64,000 nt of DNA from Ensifer adhaerens (GTDB lineage Bacteria; Pseudomonadota; Alphaproteobacteria; Rhizobiales; Rhizobiaceae). Numbering within the stretch: the first letter of the stretch is position 1; each line of letters begins with the position of its first letter. The translations under genes and the position numbers were made by a program. The notes under the pieces were generated by a model. The model saw only the letters and a list, made by a program, of their open reading frames with translations, did not search any database and was not told the DNA's origin. Location: positions 62,001-126,000 of the forward strand of contig NZ_PNFP01000013.1 of the NCBI RefSeq assembly GCF_002940685.1, written 5' to 3'. Shown here one piece after another: positions 35,378-44,465 of the stretch.

Positions 35378-35391
35378 TTTCCTATAAGAAA
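35378..35391. promoter_or_regulatory. Putative XRE-cupin regulator half-operator upstream of the aldolase gene
   Basis: TTTCCTATAAGAAA, a near palindrome whose first ten bases match exactly the half-site in the large palindrome at 41948-41977. It lies in A/T-rich DNA between the permease/ATPase block and the aldolase gene, suggesting a second promoter under the same regulator. Confidence 0.45.
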
Positions 35392-35501
35392 ATTATATTT
35401 CTCAAACTATCGAAATCGCGCATCAAATGGCACAGGCGTCACCGTGCCGTTCCGCCGGTTGCGGCCGGCAGACGCGAGTCTGACGTGAGATTTCTGCGCT
35501 T

Positions 35502-36494
35502 TTACGCCTGTGCCAGGTGACACCTGACGTGGCGGGCGCTGTCGCTCAGGCGCCGCAGCACTTGGCCGGCCTCGCAACCACCGCTGATCCTGTCGCATCT
35601 CTGCTTATAGAAGCAGCCGTCCGGCAGATGGCGATTGTTGGGGAGCTCGCCCGCGCGCACCTGCGCAATGTCCGGCAGCGGGCTTTCGAAGCTCGGCGCC
35701 GCCGCCAGAAGCGTCTGGGTGTAGGGATGGCGGGGATTGCGCAACACCTCGTCGGCCGGGCCGGATTCGACGATCTGGCCGAGATACATCACCGCCACGT
35801 CGTCGCAGAAATGCCTCACCAGCGCGACGTCGTGCGAAATCAGGAGATAGGTGAGCCCGCGCTCGCGCTGCAGCTTCAGGAGCAGGTTGATGATCTGCGC
35901 CTGTACCGAGACGTCGAGCGCCGATGTCGGTTCGTCCAGCACCATCAGCTCCGGGTCGGTGCTGATCGCGCGGGCAATGGCGATGCGCTGGCGCTGACCG
36001 CCGGAAAACTCGTGCGGCAACCGATCGAGATGTTCCGGCCGGAGCCCGACGGCGACGGCCAGTTCCTCCGCTTTCTCATGCAGCTCGGCCCTGCTGCGGC
36101 CGCCGCGAATGTGCAGCGGTTCGCTGATCAGCCGCCAGACCGGCAGGCGCCGGTCGAGCGAGGATTGCGGGTCCTGAAAGACGATCTGCATCTTCTGCCG
36201 CAAGGCGCGCTTCTGCTTGCCCTGTGCGCCCTGAAAGTCCTCCCCGTCGATCTTGACCCTGCCCTCTTCGTAAGGCGCAAGGCCGATGATCGCCTGGGCG
36301 AGCGTGCTCTTGCCGCAGCCGGACTCGCCGACAATGCCGAGGCTCTTGCCGGCGCGGACCGTCAGGTTCACGCCGTTGACGGCATGCACGTGGGACGTGG
36401 GGCGACCGAGCCAGTTTCGGGACGCCGGGAAGCGGACATGGAGGTCCGAGACCTCGAGCACCGGTCGCATCATCGTTTCAACGCTTTCCGTCAT
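35502..36494 (-). CDS. Peptide ABC transporter ATP-binding protein (DppF type)
   Basis: 330 residues. Walker [10 protein letters not shown], signature FSGGQRQR, Walker B LMVLDEPTSALD, and the C-terminal oligopeptide extension with cysteine-containing GCFYKQRCD. ATG 36494 overlaps the stop of the upstream DppD-type gene by four bases; the longer frame is a shadow. It forms the heterodimeric ATPase of the importer with the DppD-type protein. Confidence 0.93.
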   Translation of the reverse strand: MTESVETMMRPVLEVSDLHVRFPASRNWLGRPTSHVHAVNGVNLTVRAGKSLGIVGESGCGKSTLAQAIIGLAPYEEGRVKIDGEDFQGAQGKQKRALRQKMQIVFQDPQSSLDRRLPVWRLISEPLHIRGGRSRAELHEKAEELAVAVGLRPEHLDRLPHEFSGGQRQRIAIARAISTDPELMVLDEPTSALDVSVQAQIINLLLKLQRERGLTYLLISHDVALVRHFCDDVAVMYLGQIVESGPADEVLRNPRHPYTQTLLAAAPSFESPLPDIAQVRAGELPNNRHLPDGCFYKQRCDRISGGCEAGQVLRRLSDSARHVRCHLAQA

Positions 36495-37516
36495 CGCCGG
36501 CCTCCCTGCTCTGGCAGCTCCACCGCGACACCGCGCCGCCAGCAGGCCACCTGCTGTCCGTCGGCTCCCGTCAACTGCGGGGTCTGGGATCGACATTGTT
36601 CGACGGCCTCCTTGCATCGCGGCTGGAAATAGCAGCCGGAAGGCGGCTGCAGAAGGTTCGGCACGGCACCAGGGATCGCCTCGAGTTCCTGCTTCGGCGC
36701 CACCCGCTCCGGCAGGCAGCGCAACAGCGCCTGGGTGTAGGGATGCTGGGGCGTTTCGAGCACGGTGCGGGTGGCGCCGTGCTCGACGATCCTTCCCGCA
36801 TACATCACATAGAGCCGGTCGCAGAGCTGCGACACGACGGCGACATTGTGCGAGATGAAGATGACGGCGGTGCCCGTCCGTCGGGCTCGGTTCTGGATCA
36901 GTCTAAGTATCACCGCCTGGACGGTGACATCAAGCGCGGTCGTCGGCTCGTCGGCGATGATGAGACCGGGATTACAGGAGAAAGCCATGGCGATCAGCAC
37001 GCGCTGCCGCATGCCGCCGGAGAGCTCGAACGGGTAGAGGTTCATCACCCGCTCCGGTTCGCCAATCAGCATGTCGGCGAGAATGTCGCGGGCGATGCGC
37101 CTGGCATCAGCCGGGCCAACCTCCTCGTGACGCATGATGACGTCGGTCAGTTGCCTGCCGATGCGGATCGTCGGGTTCAGCGCGTTCATCGGCTCCTGGA
37201 AGATGGTCGAGACCACCTTGCCGCGCAGGTCCTGCAACTGACTGTCGTCCATGGAGAGGGTGCTGTGACCAAAGAGCCTGACCGTGCCGCCGGTGACCCG
37301 GTAGCGCCCCTTGGGCAGAAGTCCCGTTGCGGCCATCGTCGTCACCGATTTGCCGCAGCCGGACTCGCCGACGATGCCGACGATCTCGGCCTTTCCGACG
37401 CTGATCGACACGTCGTCGAGCGCCTTGACGGCGCCGCTGAAGGTTGGAAACTCCAGCGACAGATTGTTGATGGCCAGCGCCTGGCCGCGTGGTTCTGCCG
37501 TGCCGGTCGTCATCAT
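36491..37516 (-). CDS. Peptide ABC transporter ATP-binding protein (DppD type)
   Basis: 341 residues. Walker [12 protein letters not shown], signature LSGGMRQRV, Walker [15 protein letters not shown], and a C-terminal cysteine motif [10 protein letters not shown]. The start ATGATG at 37516 overlaps the DppC-type stop. It pairs with the DppF-type ATPase in the Dpp/Opp family importer. Confidence 0.93.
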   Translation of the reverse strand: MMTTGTAEPRGQALAINNLSLEFPTFSGAVKALDDVSISVGKAEIVGIVGESGCGKSVTTMAATGLLPKGRYRVTGGTVRLFGHSTLSMDDSQLQDLRGKVVSTIFQEPMNALNPTIRIGRQLTDVIMRHEEVGPADARRIARDILADMLIGEPERVMNLYPFELSGGMRQRVLIAMAFSCNPGLIIADEPTTALDVTVQAVILRLIQNRARRTGTAVIFISHNVAVVSQLCDRLYVMYAGRIVEHGATRTVLETPQHPYTQALLRCLPERVAPKQELEAIPGAVPNLLQPPSGCYFQPRCKEAVEQCRSQTPQLTGADGQQVACWRRGVAVELPEQGGRR

Positions 37517-38421
37517 CTGCCCCTCAAGCGCGGGTCGAGCATGTCGCGGATGCCGTCGCCAACGAGATTGCACCCCATGGCCGTGATCAGGATCGCCAGC
37601 CCCGGGAAGGTCGCGTACCACCATTGATCGAGCATGTAGCTGCGGCCGCTGCTGACGAGCGCCCCCCATTCGGCGGTTGGCGGCTGGGCGCCGAGACCGA
37701 TGAAGCTGAGGGCGGCTGCGATCAACACGACGCCGCCGAGATCGAGCGTCGCCTGGACGATGATCGGCGACATCGCATTCGGCAGGATATGCCAGCGCAG
37801 GATGTAGAAGGGCGAGGCGCCATAGGTGCGCGCCGCCTTCACGAAGACCTGCTCGCGCAGCGAAAGCGTCTGGCCGCGGGCGAGGCGCACATAGGCGGGG
37901 ATGCGCACGATCGCGACCGCCAACATCGAATTGAACAGGCTTGGACCGAGCGCTGCGGCCAGCGCCATGGCGAGCACCAGCGCCGGCAGGGCGAGCACGA
38001 CATCCATCAATCGCATGATGGCGGTATCGACCCGCCCGCCGACGACGCCCGAGAAGCAGCCGATCAGCACCCCGACCGACATCGAGATCAGGACGATCAT
38101 GAAGGCGGCGCCGCAGGACGCCCTTGCCCCATAGATCACGCGCGAGAACAGGTCGCGGCCGACCTCGTCCGTACCGAACCAGTGCGCGGCACTCGGCGGC
38201 AACAGCCGTGCCGTCAGCGACACCTTGTCCGGATTGTAGGGCGCGATAAAAGGCGCGGCGATGATCATCACGAGAACGGCGAGGATGATCGCGACGCCGA
38301 CCAGGGTCAGCGGGCTGCGGCGGCCGAGGTACCAGAGATACCGCATCCGCTCGGAGAGGGACTTCGTCCTGCGCATTGCGGCATTGGCTGCGACAGGTTC
38401 TGTCGGCATGACGGCGGACAT
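37513..38421 (-). CDS. Peptide ABC transporter permease (DppC type)
   Basis: 302 residues with about six hydrophobic helices, an N-terminal OppC-like extension and the sequence HWFGTDEVGRDLFSRVIYGAR that marks the DppC/OppC group. The EAA-like loop (VKAARTYGASPFYILRWHILP) docks on the ATPases. It lies two bases after the DppB-type stop codon. Confidence 0.93.
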   Translation of the reverse strand: MSAVMPTEPVAANAAMRRTKSLSERMRYLWYLGRRSPLTLVGVAIILAVLVMIIAAPFIAPYNPDKVSLTARLLPPSAAHWFGTDEVGRDLFSRVIYGARASCGAAFMIVLISMSVGVLIGCFSGVVGGRVDTAIMRLMDVVLALPALVLAMALAAALGPSLFNSMLAVAIVRIPAYVRLARGQTLSLREQVFVKAARTYGASPFYILRWHILPNAMSPIIVQATLDLGGVVLIAAALSFIGLGAQPPTAEWGALVSSGRSYMLDQWWYATFPGLAILITAMGCNLVGDGIRDMLDPRLRGR

Positions 38422-38423
38422 GG

Positions 38424-39437
38424 TCAGACCTCCCTGATCTGCGGGTCGGCGAGCATGTAGGCGAGATCGACCAGGAGGTTGATCAGCACGTAGCCGATGG
38501 ATGCGACGATGGTGAAGCCCATGATGGCGGGGAAATCGAGCGTCTGGATGGATGTGACGACATAGGTGCCCATGCCCGGCCAGGCGAAGATGGTCTCGGT
38601 CAGCACCGCACCGTAGAGCAGATCGCCGAGCGCCAGCCCCAGCAGCGTGATCGACGGGATCAGCGCGTTTCTGAGCGCATAATTGAAGATGATCATGCCC
38701 TTGCGCAGGCCGCTGGCGCGCGCCGTGCGAATGTAGTCTTCCTGCAGCACATCGAGCATCGAGGCGCGGATCTGGCGGGTGATGACGCCCATGTTGGCGA
38801 AGGCCAGCACGAAGCCCGGCAGGATGATGTGGTAGAGGGCGCTGCGAAAGGCATCGAAGCGGCCCTGCAGCAGCGAGTCGATGAGCAGGAAGCCGGTGAT
38901 GCGTTCGGGTGCTACGATGCCCATCGCCAGCCGCCCGCTGCCGGGCAGGATCTGGAACTTGGCGTAGAAGACATAGATCAGGATCAGGCCGAACCAGAAG
39001 ACCGGCATCGAGATGCCGCAGACGGAGACCGTGCGCGCGATCTGGTCGATCGGGCCGTCCTTGTAGACGGCCGACAGCACGCCCAGCGGCACGCCGAGAC
39101 AGATCGCGATGAAGAGTGCGACCGTTCCAAGCTCCAGCGTCGCCGGCAGGAAGGTGCGGATGTCGGCTGCGACCGGGCGGTTGGTCCGAAGCGACGTGCC
39201 GAGATCGCCCTGAAGCAGATTGCCGATGTAGATGGTGAACTGCTCGACGACCGGTCGGTCGAGGCCCAGATTGCGTCTGACGTTTTCAAGCGTTTCGGCG
39301 CTTGCCCGGTCGCCCGCGATCATGCGGGCAGGATCGCCGGGAATGAGGTGCGAGATCGTGAAGGTGATGACCGCGACCCCCAGCACGACGAAAAGCAGGA
39401 GGATCAGGCGCGGAACGATGATGCGGGTGATTGCCAT
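38424..39437 (-). CDS. Peptide ABC transporter permease (DppB type)
   Basis: 337 residues with about six helices and the DppB/OppB sequence HLIPGDPARMIAGDRAS after the first helix. The coupling loop reads IRTARASGLRKGMIIFNYALRN. It is the first permease of the importer, 134 bases downstream of the binding-protein gene; a promoter or mRNA processing site in that gap would explain higher binding-protein output. Confidence 0.93.
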   Translation of the reverse strand: MAITRIIVPRLILLLFVVLGVAVITFTISHLIPGDPARMIAGDRASAETLENVRRNLGLDRPVVEQFTIYIGNLLQGDLGTSLRTNRPVAADIRTFLPATLELGTVALFIAICLGVPLGVLSAVYKDGPIDQIARTVSVCGISMPVFWFGLILIYVFYAKFQILPGSGRLAMGIVAPERITGFLLIDSLLQGRFDAFRSALYHIILPGFVLAFANMGVITRQIRASMLDVLQEDYIRTARASGLRKGMIIFNYALRNALIPSITLLGLALGDLLYGAVLTETIFAWPGMGTYVVTSIQTLDFPAIMGFTIVASIGYVLINLLVDLAYMLADPQIREV

Positions 39438-39571
39438 GGACGTCAGCCCTTCCGGCAGGGAAACCCCTGCCTAGCTTGGGAAACGATGAACCCCTGCCGC
39501 CGCGGTCACTGCGACCGGCGGCAGGCGTTCCGCGAAAGGAGGTTGGCCAAGGCGCGGCTTGACCTCATGCC

Positions 39572-41113
39572 TCATTCCGTTTTCGACATGGTTCCGAAGT
39601 TGTAGACCTGGATCAGCATGGGATTGTAGACATAGCCCTTCACCGCGGCGCGGCGGGCGAAGATGTCGTTCTTCTCCATGATGTAGAGATAGGGCGCATC
39701 GTCCGTCGAAAGCTTCTGCGCTTCGATGTAGAGCGCCTTGCGCTTGCCTTCATCGACGATCGATGCCGCCTCTTTCACGAGACCCGTAACCTTGCTGTTG
39801 CCGTAGAAGGAACGGTTGCCCGGGCCGCCCATCTTGTCGGCGTCGAACCAGTAATTCATGAACATGTATGGGTCGGCAAAATCGGGCGTCCAGGCACCAG
39901 GCGCCATGTCGAACTTGCCGTTGGCGACCAGCTCGCGCTTCGTCGTGTCGGCGACCGCCTGCAGATCGAGCTTGATGCCGACTTCTGCAAGGGAGGCTTG
40001 CAGCGCCAGACCGACCGGCTCCCAGGCGGGATCTGCCTGCGAGAAGGTGTAGGTCAGATGGATGTCGCTCTTGCCGGATTCGGCGAGCAGAGCCTTGGCC
40101 TTCTCGACGTCATACGTGTACTGGAAGCCTTCCGGGTCGTGTCCCCACATGCCGCTCGGCACCGCGCCGCGCATCTGCTTGGCCTGGCCGAGCATGATAC
40201 CGTCGATGATGCCCTGGTAGTCGACGGCATAGGAAATCGCCTGGCGCACCTTGGCGTCGTCCAGCGGCGGCTGGCGATTGTTCATGTAGATGTAGTTCAC
40301 ATACATGCTCGGATTGCTCTCGACGACGACGGAGGCATCCTTCTGCAGCGCTTCGGCCTGATCGAGCGGGATCTGCTCGATGATGTCGGCGTCACCGTTG
40401 GTCAATTGCAGGCGGCGGGCCGAGACGTCGCCGACGATGCGCAGGACCACCTGCTTCAGCGCCGGCTGGCTGCCCGAATAGTGTTCGTTGCGGTCGAGCA
40501 CGATGCTCTGGTTGCGCTCCCAGGAGGCGATGCGGTAGGGGCCGCTGCCGGCCGAATGTTCGGCAAGCCAGGCCTTCGCCATGTCGCCGTCCCTCTCATG
40601 CTCCATCACCTTGGGATTGATGATCGCAGCGCCGGAGACGGCAAGCGTGGAAATGAACGGAGCAAACGGCGCGGTCAGGTGAAATCTCACGGTCTGCGGG
40701 TCGACGACCTCGACCTCCTTCAGCACCGGAAAGGCGTCCGAGGGGCCAGCCTTCAGCTTCATCAGCCGATCGAAGCTGAACTTGACGGCAGCGGCATCGA
40801 CCGGCGAGCCGTCATCGAACTTGTGGCCAGCCGCAATCTTGAAGGTCCAGACGAGACCGGCATCGTCGGCAGTCCAGCTTTCGGCGAGTTCCGGCCCGAC
40901 TTCCGTCGAGGCACCCTTGTAGGCGACGAGCCTTTCATAGGCGGCGTAAGTAAGCGTGTAGCCGCTGTTGCTGATCTCAATGCCTGGATCGGCCGTCGGC
41001 GGATCTTCCGCGCGCGCCAGCACCAGCACGTCCTGCGCAGCCATCGCGTCGGAAAGCGGCGTCGATGCCAGAAGCAATGCAATGCCGATCGATTTCCACT
41101 TGGAACCGTTCAT
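39572..41113 (-). CDS. Peptide ABC transporter substrate-binding protein
   Basis: 513 residues, family 5 (DppA-like). The signal peptide ends LLASTPLSDAMA, and the mature part opens with QDVLVLARAEDPPTADPGIE. The ATG follows GGGGAGGACTACGAG. It heads the DppBCDF operon and has the TAGGAAA-N4-TTTCCTA palindrome 64 bases upstream, so the importer is probably controlled by the adjacent XRE-cupin regulator. Likely ligand: short peptides, possibly containing D-residues, inferred from context. Confidence 0.92.
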   Translation of the reverse strand: MNGSKWKSIGIALLLASTPLSDAMAAQDVLVLARAEDPPTADPGIEISNSGYTLTYAAYERLVAYKGASTEVGPELAESWTADDAGLVWTFKIAAGHKFDDGSPVDAAAVKFSFDRLMKLKAGPSDAFPVLKEVEVVDPQTVRFHLTAPFAPFISTLAVSGAAIINPKVMEHERDGDMAKAWLAEHSAGSGPYRIASWERNQSIVLDRNEHYSGSQPALKQVVLRIVGDVSARRLQLTNGDADIIEQIPLDQAEALQKDASVVVESNPSMYVNYIYMNNRQPPLDDAKVRQAISYAVDYQGIIDGIMLGQAKQMRGAVPSGMWGHDPEGFQYTYDVEKAKALLAESGKSDIHLTYTFSQADPAWEPVGLALQASLAEVGIKLDLQAVADTTKRELVANGKFDMAPGAWTPDFADPYMFMNYWFDADKMGGPGNRSFYGNSKVTGLVKEAASIVDEGKRKALYIEAQKLSTDDAPYLYIMEKNDIFARRAAVKGYVYNPMLIQVYNFGTMSKTE

Positions 41114-41176
41114 CTCGTAGTCCTCCCCAGAACTGCGGCGTGCGATGCCCTCCCGGCACCCACCGCAGCCCTAGAC

Positions 41177-41194
41177 TAGGAAACGATTTTCCTA
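41177..41194. promoter_or_regulatory. Palindromic operator TAGGAAA-N4-TTTCCTA
   Basis: Perfect 7-base arms with a CGAT spacer, between the binding-protein start (41113) and the end of the regulator gene (41237). The same core occurs in the larger palindrome upstream of the regulator. Predicted binding site of the XRE-cupin regulator at the importer promoter. Confidence 0.65.
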
Positions 41195-41236
41195 AGTGCA
41201 ATATTTTTTCTTATCGTATTCGTTTTTTAGTTTCGA

Positions 41237-41869
41237 TCAGCTTTTGAGCTTAATCGTCTGCGCGTTCGCCAATGTGGAGACCAATTCGGTTTCCGGGGTC
41301 GAGCACACACATAGAATCTGCGCCGGCTCGTCGCTGACGCTCAGATAGGCGTGGCCCATCATCGCGTCGAAATAGCAGGAATCGCCCTTCTTGAGCCGCA
41401 GGGGCGCGTAGATCTCAGTGTGAAGTTCCAGTTCGCCGTCGATAACGTAGAAGAATTCCTCGCCCTTGTGCCGGATGAGCGGGCCGAATTCCTCGAGCGT
41501 GCGCGCCCGCGCCACCGCCAGGATCGGAACCATCGACTTCTTCGAAATCTCCGTACAGACATAGAGATAGTCGTAGTTCTGCGTGACGATCTCCCGCCCG
41601 TCGCCGGACTTGGTATAGGTGCGCCGACCGAGCATGTTGGGGACGTCTTCCGTGCCCGCCATGGTCCCGAAAAGCTCGACGATGTCGACCTTCAGGCCCT
41701 GGGCAAGCTGGATCAACCGGTCGTAGGTGAGCTGCATCTGGTTGTTCTCGACCTTGGAAAGGGTCGAGACCGCAAGCCCGGTCATGGAGCTGACTTCGGC
41801 CAAGGTCCAGCGGTTACGATTGCGAATATCCTTCAGAATCTCGCCGAGGCTGGATTTCGCGTCGGTCAT
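41237..41869 (-). CDS. XRE-family regulator with C-terminal cupin domain
   Basis: 210 residues from ATG 41869 (GGAG nine bases upstream; ATG 41884 is an alternative). The HTH of the lambda-repressor type is WTLAEVSSMTGLAVSTLSKVENNQ. Residues about 110-190 form a single cupin (RHKGEEFFYVIDGELELHTE ... LKKGDSCYFDAMMGHAYLS) that should bind a small effector or metal. Such XRE-cupin proteins commonly control amino-acid or polyamine catabolism. Matching palindromes sit at its own promoter and at the importer promoter, suggesting autoregulation and control of the D-peptide locus. Confidence 0.9.
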   Translation of the reverse strand: MTDAKSSLGEILKDIRNRNRWTLAEVSSMTGLAVSTLSKVENNQMQLTYDRLIQLAQGLKVDIVELFGTMAGTEDVPNMLGRRTYTKSGDGREIVTQNYDYLYVCTEISKKSMVPILAVARARTLEEFGPLIRHKGEEFFYVIDGELELHTEIYAPLRLKKGDSCYFDAMMGHAYLSVSDEPAQILCVCSTPETELVSTLANAQTIKLKS

Positions 41870-41947
41870 CGTTGGCGTCTCCATTTGCCTGCAGCCATCA
41901 AAGTGCTCGCCGGTTCTTTCCCGTCCGCAACACACAGAATCCGATTG

Positions 41948-41977
41948 GTATTATAGGAAAACCATTTCCTATAATAC
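41948..41977. promoter_or_regulatory. Large perfect palindrome at the regulator promoter
   Basis: GTATTATAGGAAA, a 4-base spacer ACCA, and TTTCCTATAATAC: 13-base perfect arms. It lies between the regulator start (41869) and the end of the M81 gene (42048), overlapping a plausible -10 element (TATAAT). It contains the same TAGGAAA-N4-TTTCCTA core as the importer promoter, so autorepression is likely. Confidence 0.7.
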
Positions 41978-42047
41978 GCGACCGAAATCAACATCGTGTT
42001 GAAGGCAATCCCTGCCCCACAACGACTTGCAGCGCTCCGCCGGCTTT

Positions 42048-43505
42048 CTATTCGGCGAACGGGTTGGCGACCCTTGGCCAGTAGGGGCGCTTCAGCTTGG
42101 TGAACGCCAGATCCTCGAAAGTCGGCTGCAAGGCGCCGGACGCGCTGACATAGAGAATTTCGTGGGCGATCGGTTCGAAGCCGGCACGGAAGTGGTTGCT
42201 GGATTTCACCACGACGATCTTCTTGCGCGCGGGGTCCAGGCCCAGCGCCGTCATGCATTCCGGGTGGAAGGTCTGGGTGCGCACCGTGTTGAGCACGATG
42301 TCGATGCTCCCGGCCGAGACCCACACGGCATCGCCGATGGCAAGCGGCGTCGGCCCGAAGCGCTGGGTGATGCCGGAGGCCACGCGCCTGACCTTCACCG
42401 TCAGGTCGAGCGGGTCGCCGGACGCAGGCCCAACCTTGCCGCCGATCCTCAGCGCCAATGTGGCCCCTTCTCCCGCCTCGCGGCACATGCGCACGGCAAT
42501 CGGATCCCAGTAGAGACAGGAGGCCACGTCTTCGATGCCGCGTTCGATGACGCGGCGCAGGATGAAGGTTGAGTCTCCGGGAGCACCCCCGCCCGCATTG
42601 TCCGAGACGTCGGCAAGCACGACGGGACCGCCTTTCGCGGCAACCGCGCGATCCAGTGCGGCGTCGATGCCGAGATAATCTCCCCGCATGTGTTCACGTG
42701 CCTCGAATATCTCCCGACCGAAGGACCGGGCGACACGCGCGGCTTTTTCCGGATCGTTGTCGGTCACGACAAGCATCTTGGCGCCGACATCCTCAACATC
42801 GCCCCAGGGGAAGCCGTGGCCAAAGGAGACCGAGAGCACCCCGTCCTGCCCCTCCATCGCCTTCATGCGGTCGACAATGCCGCGCAACGGCGCGCGATGG
42901 GGATGGAAGGTGTTGATCATGCGGCAGTCATGGACGCCCATGGCTGGCTTCACTTCGCCCGCGAGCGTGCGCTCCATCAACCGGAACAGCTGCTCCGCAA
43001 CCTCTTCGATGTCGGTATGCGGATATTCCTTGTAGGTGGCGATCATGGTCGCGTTGGCGAGCATGCGTTCGGTGATATGGCAGTGGAGATCGAGCTCGGC
43101 CGCGACGGGTACGTCGGGCCCAACCACTTGCCGAACATGGGCGAGCAGATCCCCTTCGACATCGTCGTAGCCGTCGGCGACGCAGGCGCCATGGAGAGCA
43201 AGCATGACAGCGTTAACCGGCATCGCCGCCTTGAGATCGTCGAGAATGGTGGCGCGGAAGCTTTCATAGACCGCCCGCGTCGTCCTGCCGCCGGGCTCCG
43301 CCACGGCGCACAGGCTCTCGACCACATCCCAGCCCTTTTCCTGGGCGGCGTTGCGCCAGACGAACATCTGGGACGAGCAGCAATTGAGCGGCCTGCAGGT
43401 CGCGTCGCCATAGGCAATCAGGTTTTCCCGGAAGGCCTCGAGGCCGGTCTGCATCGGCGAAAAGGTGTTGGTCTCGGTGTCCAGCCCTGCGATGAAAAGT
43501 TTCAT
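42048..43505 (-). CDS. M81-family metallopeptidase (microcystinase C/MlrC-like)
   Basis: 485 residues beginning MKLFIAGLDTETNTFSPM, the conserved MlrC opening. The C-terminal half carries ADVSDNAGGGAPGDST, diagnostic of the MlrC C-terminal domain. Family members are Zn peptidases that cleave peptides with unusual linkages or D-residues, such as linearised microcystin fragments. The gene is divergent from the M55 D-aminopeptidase gene, supporting a joint role in processing non-standard peptides. Confidence 0.9.
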   Translation of the reverse strand: MKLFIAGLDTETNTFSPMQTGLEAFRENLIAYGDATCRPLNCCSSQMFVWRNAAQEKGWDVVESLCAVAEPGGRTTRAVYESFRATILDDLKAAMPVNAVMLALHGACVADGYDDVEGDLLAHVRQVVGPDVPVAAELDLHCHITERMLANATMIATYKEYPHTDIEEVAEQLFRLMERTLAGEVKPAMGVHDCRMINTFHPHRAPLRGIVDRMKAMEGQDGVLSVSFGHGFPWGDVEDVGAKMLVVTDNDPEKAARVARSFGREIFEAREHMRGDYLGIDAALDRAVAAKGGPVVLADVSDNAGGGAPGDSTFILRRVIERGIEDVASCLYWDPIAVRMCREAGEGATLALRIGGKVGPASGDPLDLTVKVRRVASGITQRFGPTPLAIGDAVWVSAGSIDIVLNTVRTQTFHPECMTALGLDPARKKIVVVKSSNHFRAGFEPIAHEILYVSASGALQPTFEDLAFTKLKRPYWPRVANPFAE

Positions 43506-43524
43506 TTTCGTCCCCCGCCAATCA

Positions 43525-43539
43525 AGAAAGATATTTTCT
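43525..43539. promoter_or_regulatory. Weak dyad AGAAA-N5-TTTCT between the two peptidase genes
   Basis: A degenerate relative of the regulator palindrome (A instead of the GG pair, spacing five instead of four) in the 111-base divergent region of the M81 and M55 genes. It may be a low-affinity site. Support is weak. Confidence 0.3.
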
Positions 43540-43616
43540 AATCATAAAACTATGTTTATCGTCGGAAAGTCAAATGCATTATCCGCGCCATCGCGCGGCT
43601 GACTGGGGAGGCAGGA

Positions 43617-44441
43617 ATGCGCATCTATATTTCCGCTGACATCGAGGGAATCGTAGGGGTCGTCAGCCGCGACCAACTGATGCCGGAAGGTTTCGAGTAT
43701 GAGAACGCCCGTCGCTGGATGACCGATACCGTGGTCCATGCCTGCGAGGCCGCGCATGAGCAAGGTGTAGAGGAAGTCATCCTCAGCGATTCCCACGGAA
43801 ATGGCGAGAGCATCCTGATCGACCGCCTGCCCGACTATGTGCAGGTGGTGCGCAGCTGGCCGCGTCCGCTGATGATGATGCAGGGCGTCGAGCTCGGCTC
43901 CTTCGTCGGCGCCATGCTTCTCGGCTACCACGCCGGTGCGAGCCATGTGGGCGGCGTGCTGTCGCACACGATCGGCGGCACTGCCTTTGCCGAAGTGCGC
44001 ATCAACGGGGTCGTCATGCCGGAGGCCGGCATCAACGCCGCCATTGCCGGACATTTCGACGTCCCGGTGCTGCTCGCCTCCGGTGACAATGTTGCCCTGG
44101 AGGAAATCAGGGAGCGTATCGGCGACATCGTGACGGTGCCGGTCAAGCAGGTCTACAGCACGCAATCGGCGATCACGCTGACGCCGGCCGTCGCCCATCG
44201 CCGGCTCCGCGAGGGCGTCAAGGCGGCGCTGGCGAAAGCCGGATCGGCGAGGCCCTTCAAGCTGGAGAATCCTGTCCTTGAGATTGTCTTCCGCAACCGC
44301 CTTCCGGCCGAGTACCTCTCCTATCTCAAGGGGGTCGAACGCACCGACGGCTACACGATCCGCTACCGGGGCGACGACATGGTCGACGTCTCGCGCTTCA
44401 TCCAGTTCGTGGTCGGCTACAACTCCCGCCTGACCTTCTGA
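43617..44441 (+). CDS. M55-family D-aminopeptidase (DppA-type)
   Basis: 274 residues starting MRIYISADIEGIVGVV; the S-x-D-x-E-G motif at residues 6-11 is the family's zinc-binding signature. Further conserved pieces are LSDSHGNGES and LLGYHAGASHVGG. The Bacillus DppA prototype releases D-residues from the N-terminus of peptides such as D-Ala-D-Ala. It is followed 24 bases later by a D-amino-acid oxidase-like gene, giving a cut-then-deaminate pathway. Confidence 0.93.
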   Translation: MRIYISADIEGIVGVVSRDQLMPEGFEYENARRWMTDTVVHACEAAHEQGVEEVILSDSHGNGESILIDRLPDYVQVVRSWPRPLMMMQGVELGSFVGAMLLGYHAGASHVGGVLSHTIGGTAFAEVRINGVVMPEAGINAAIAGHFDVPVLLASGDNVALEEIRERIGDIVTVPVKQVYSTQSAITLTPAVAHRRLREGVKAALAKAGSARPFKLENPVLEIVFRNRLPAEYLSYLKGVERTDGYTIRYRGDDMVDVSRFIQFVVGYNSRLTF

Positions 44442-44465
44442 CGAGCCCTTCTCCGGTACCCAATC

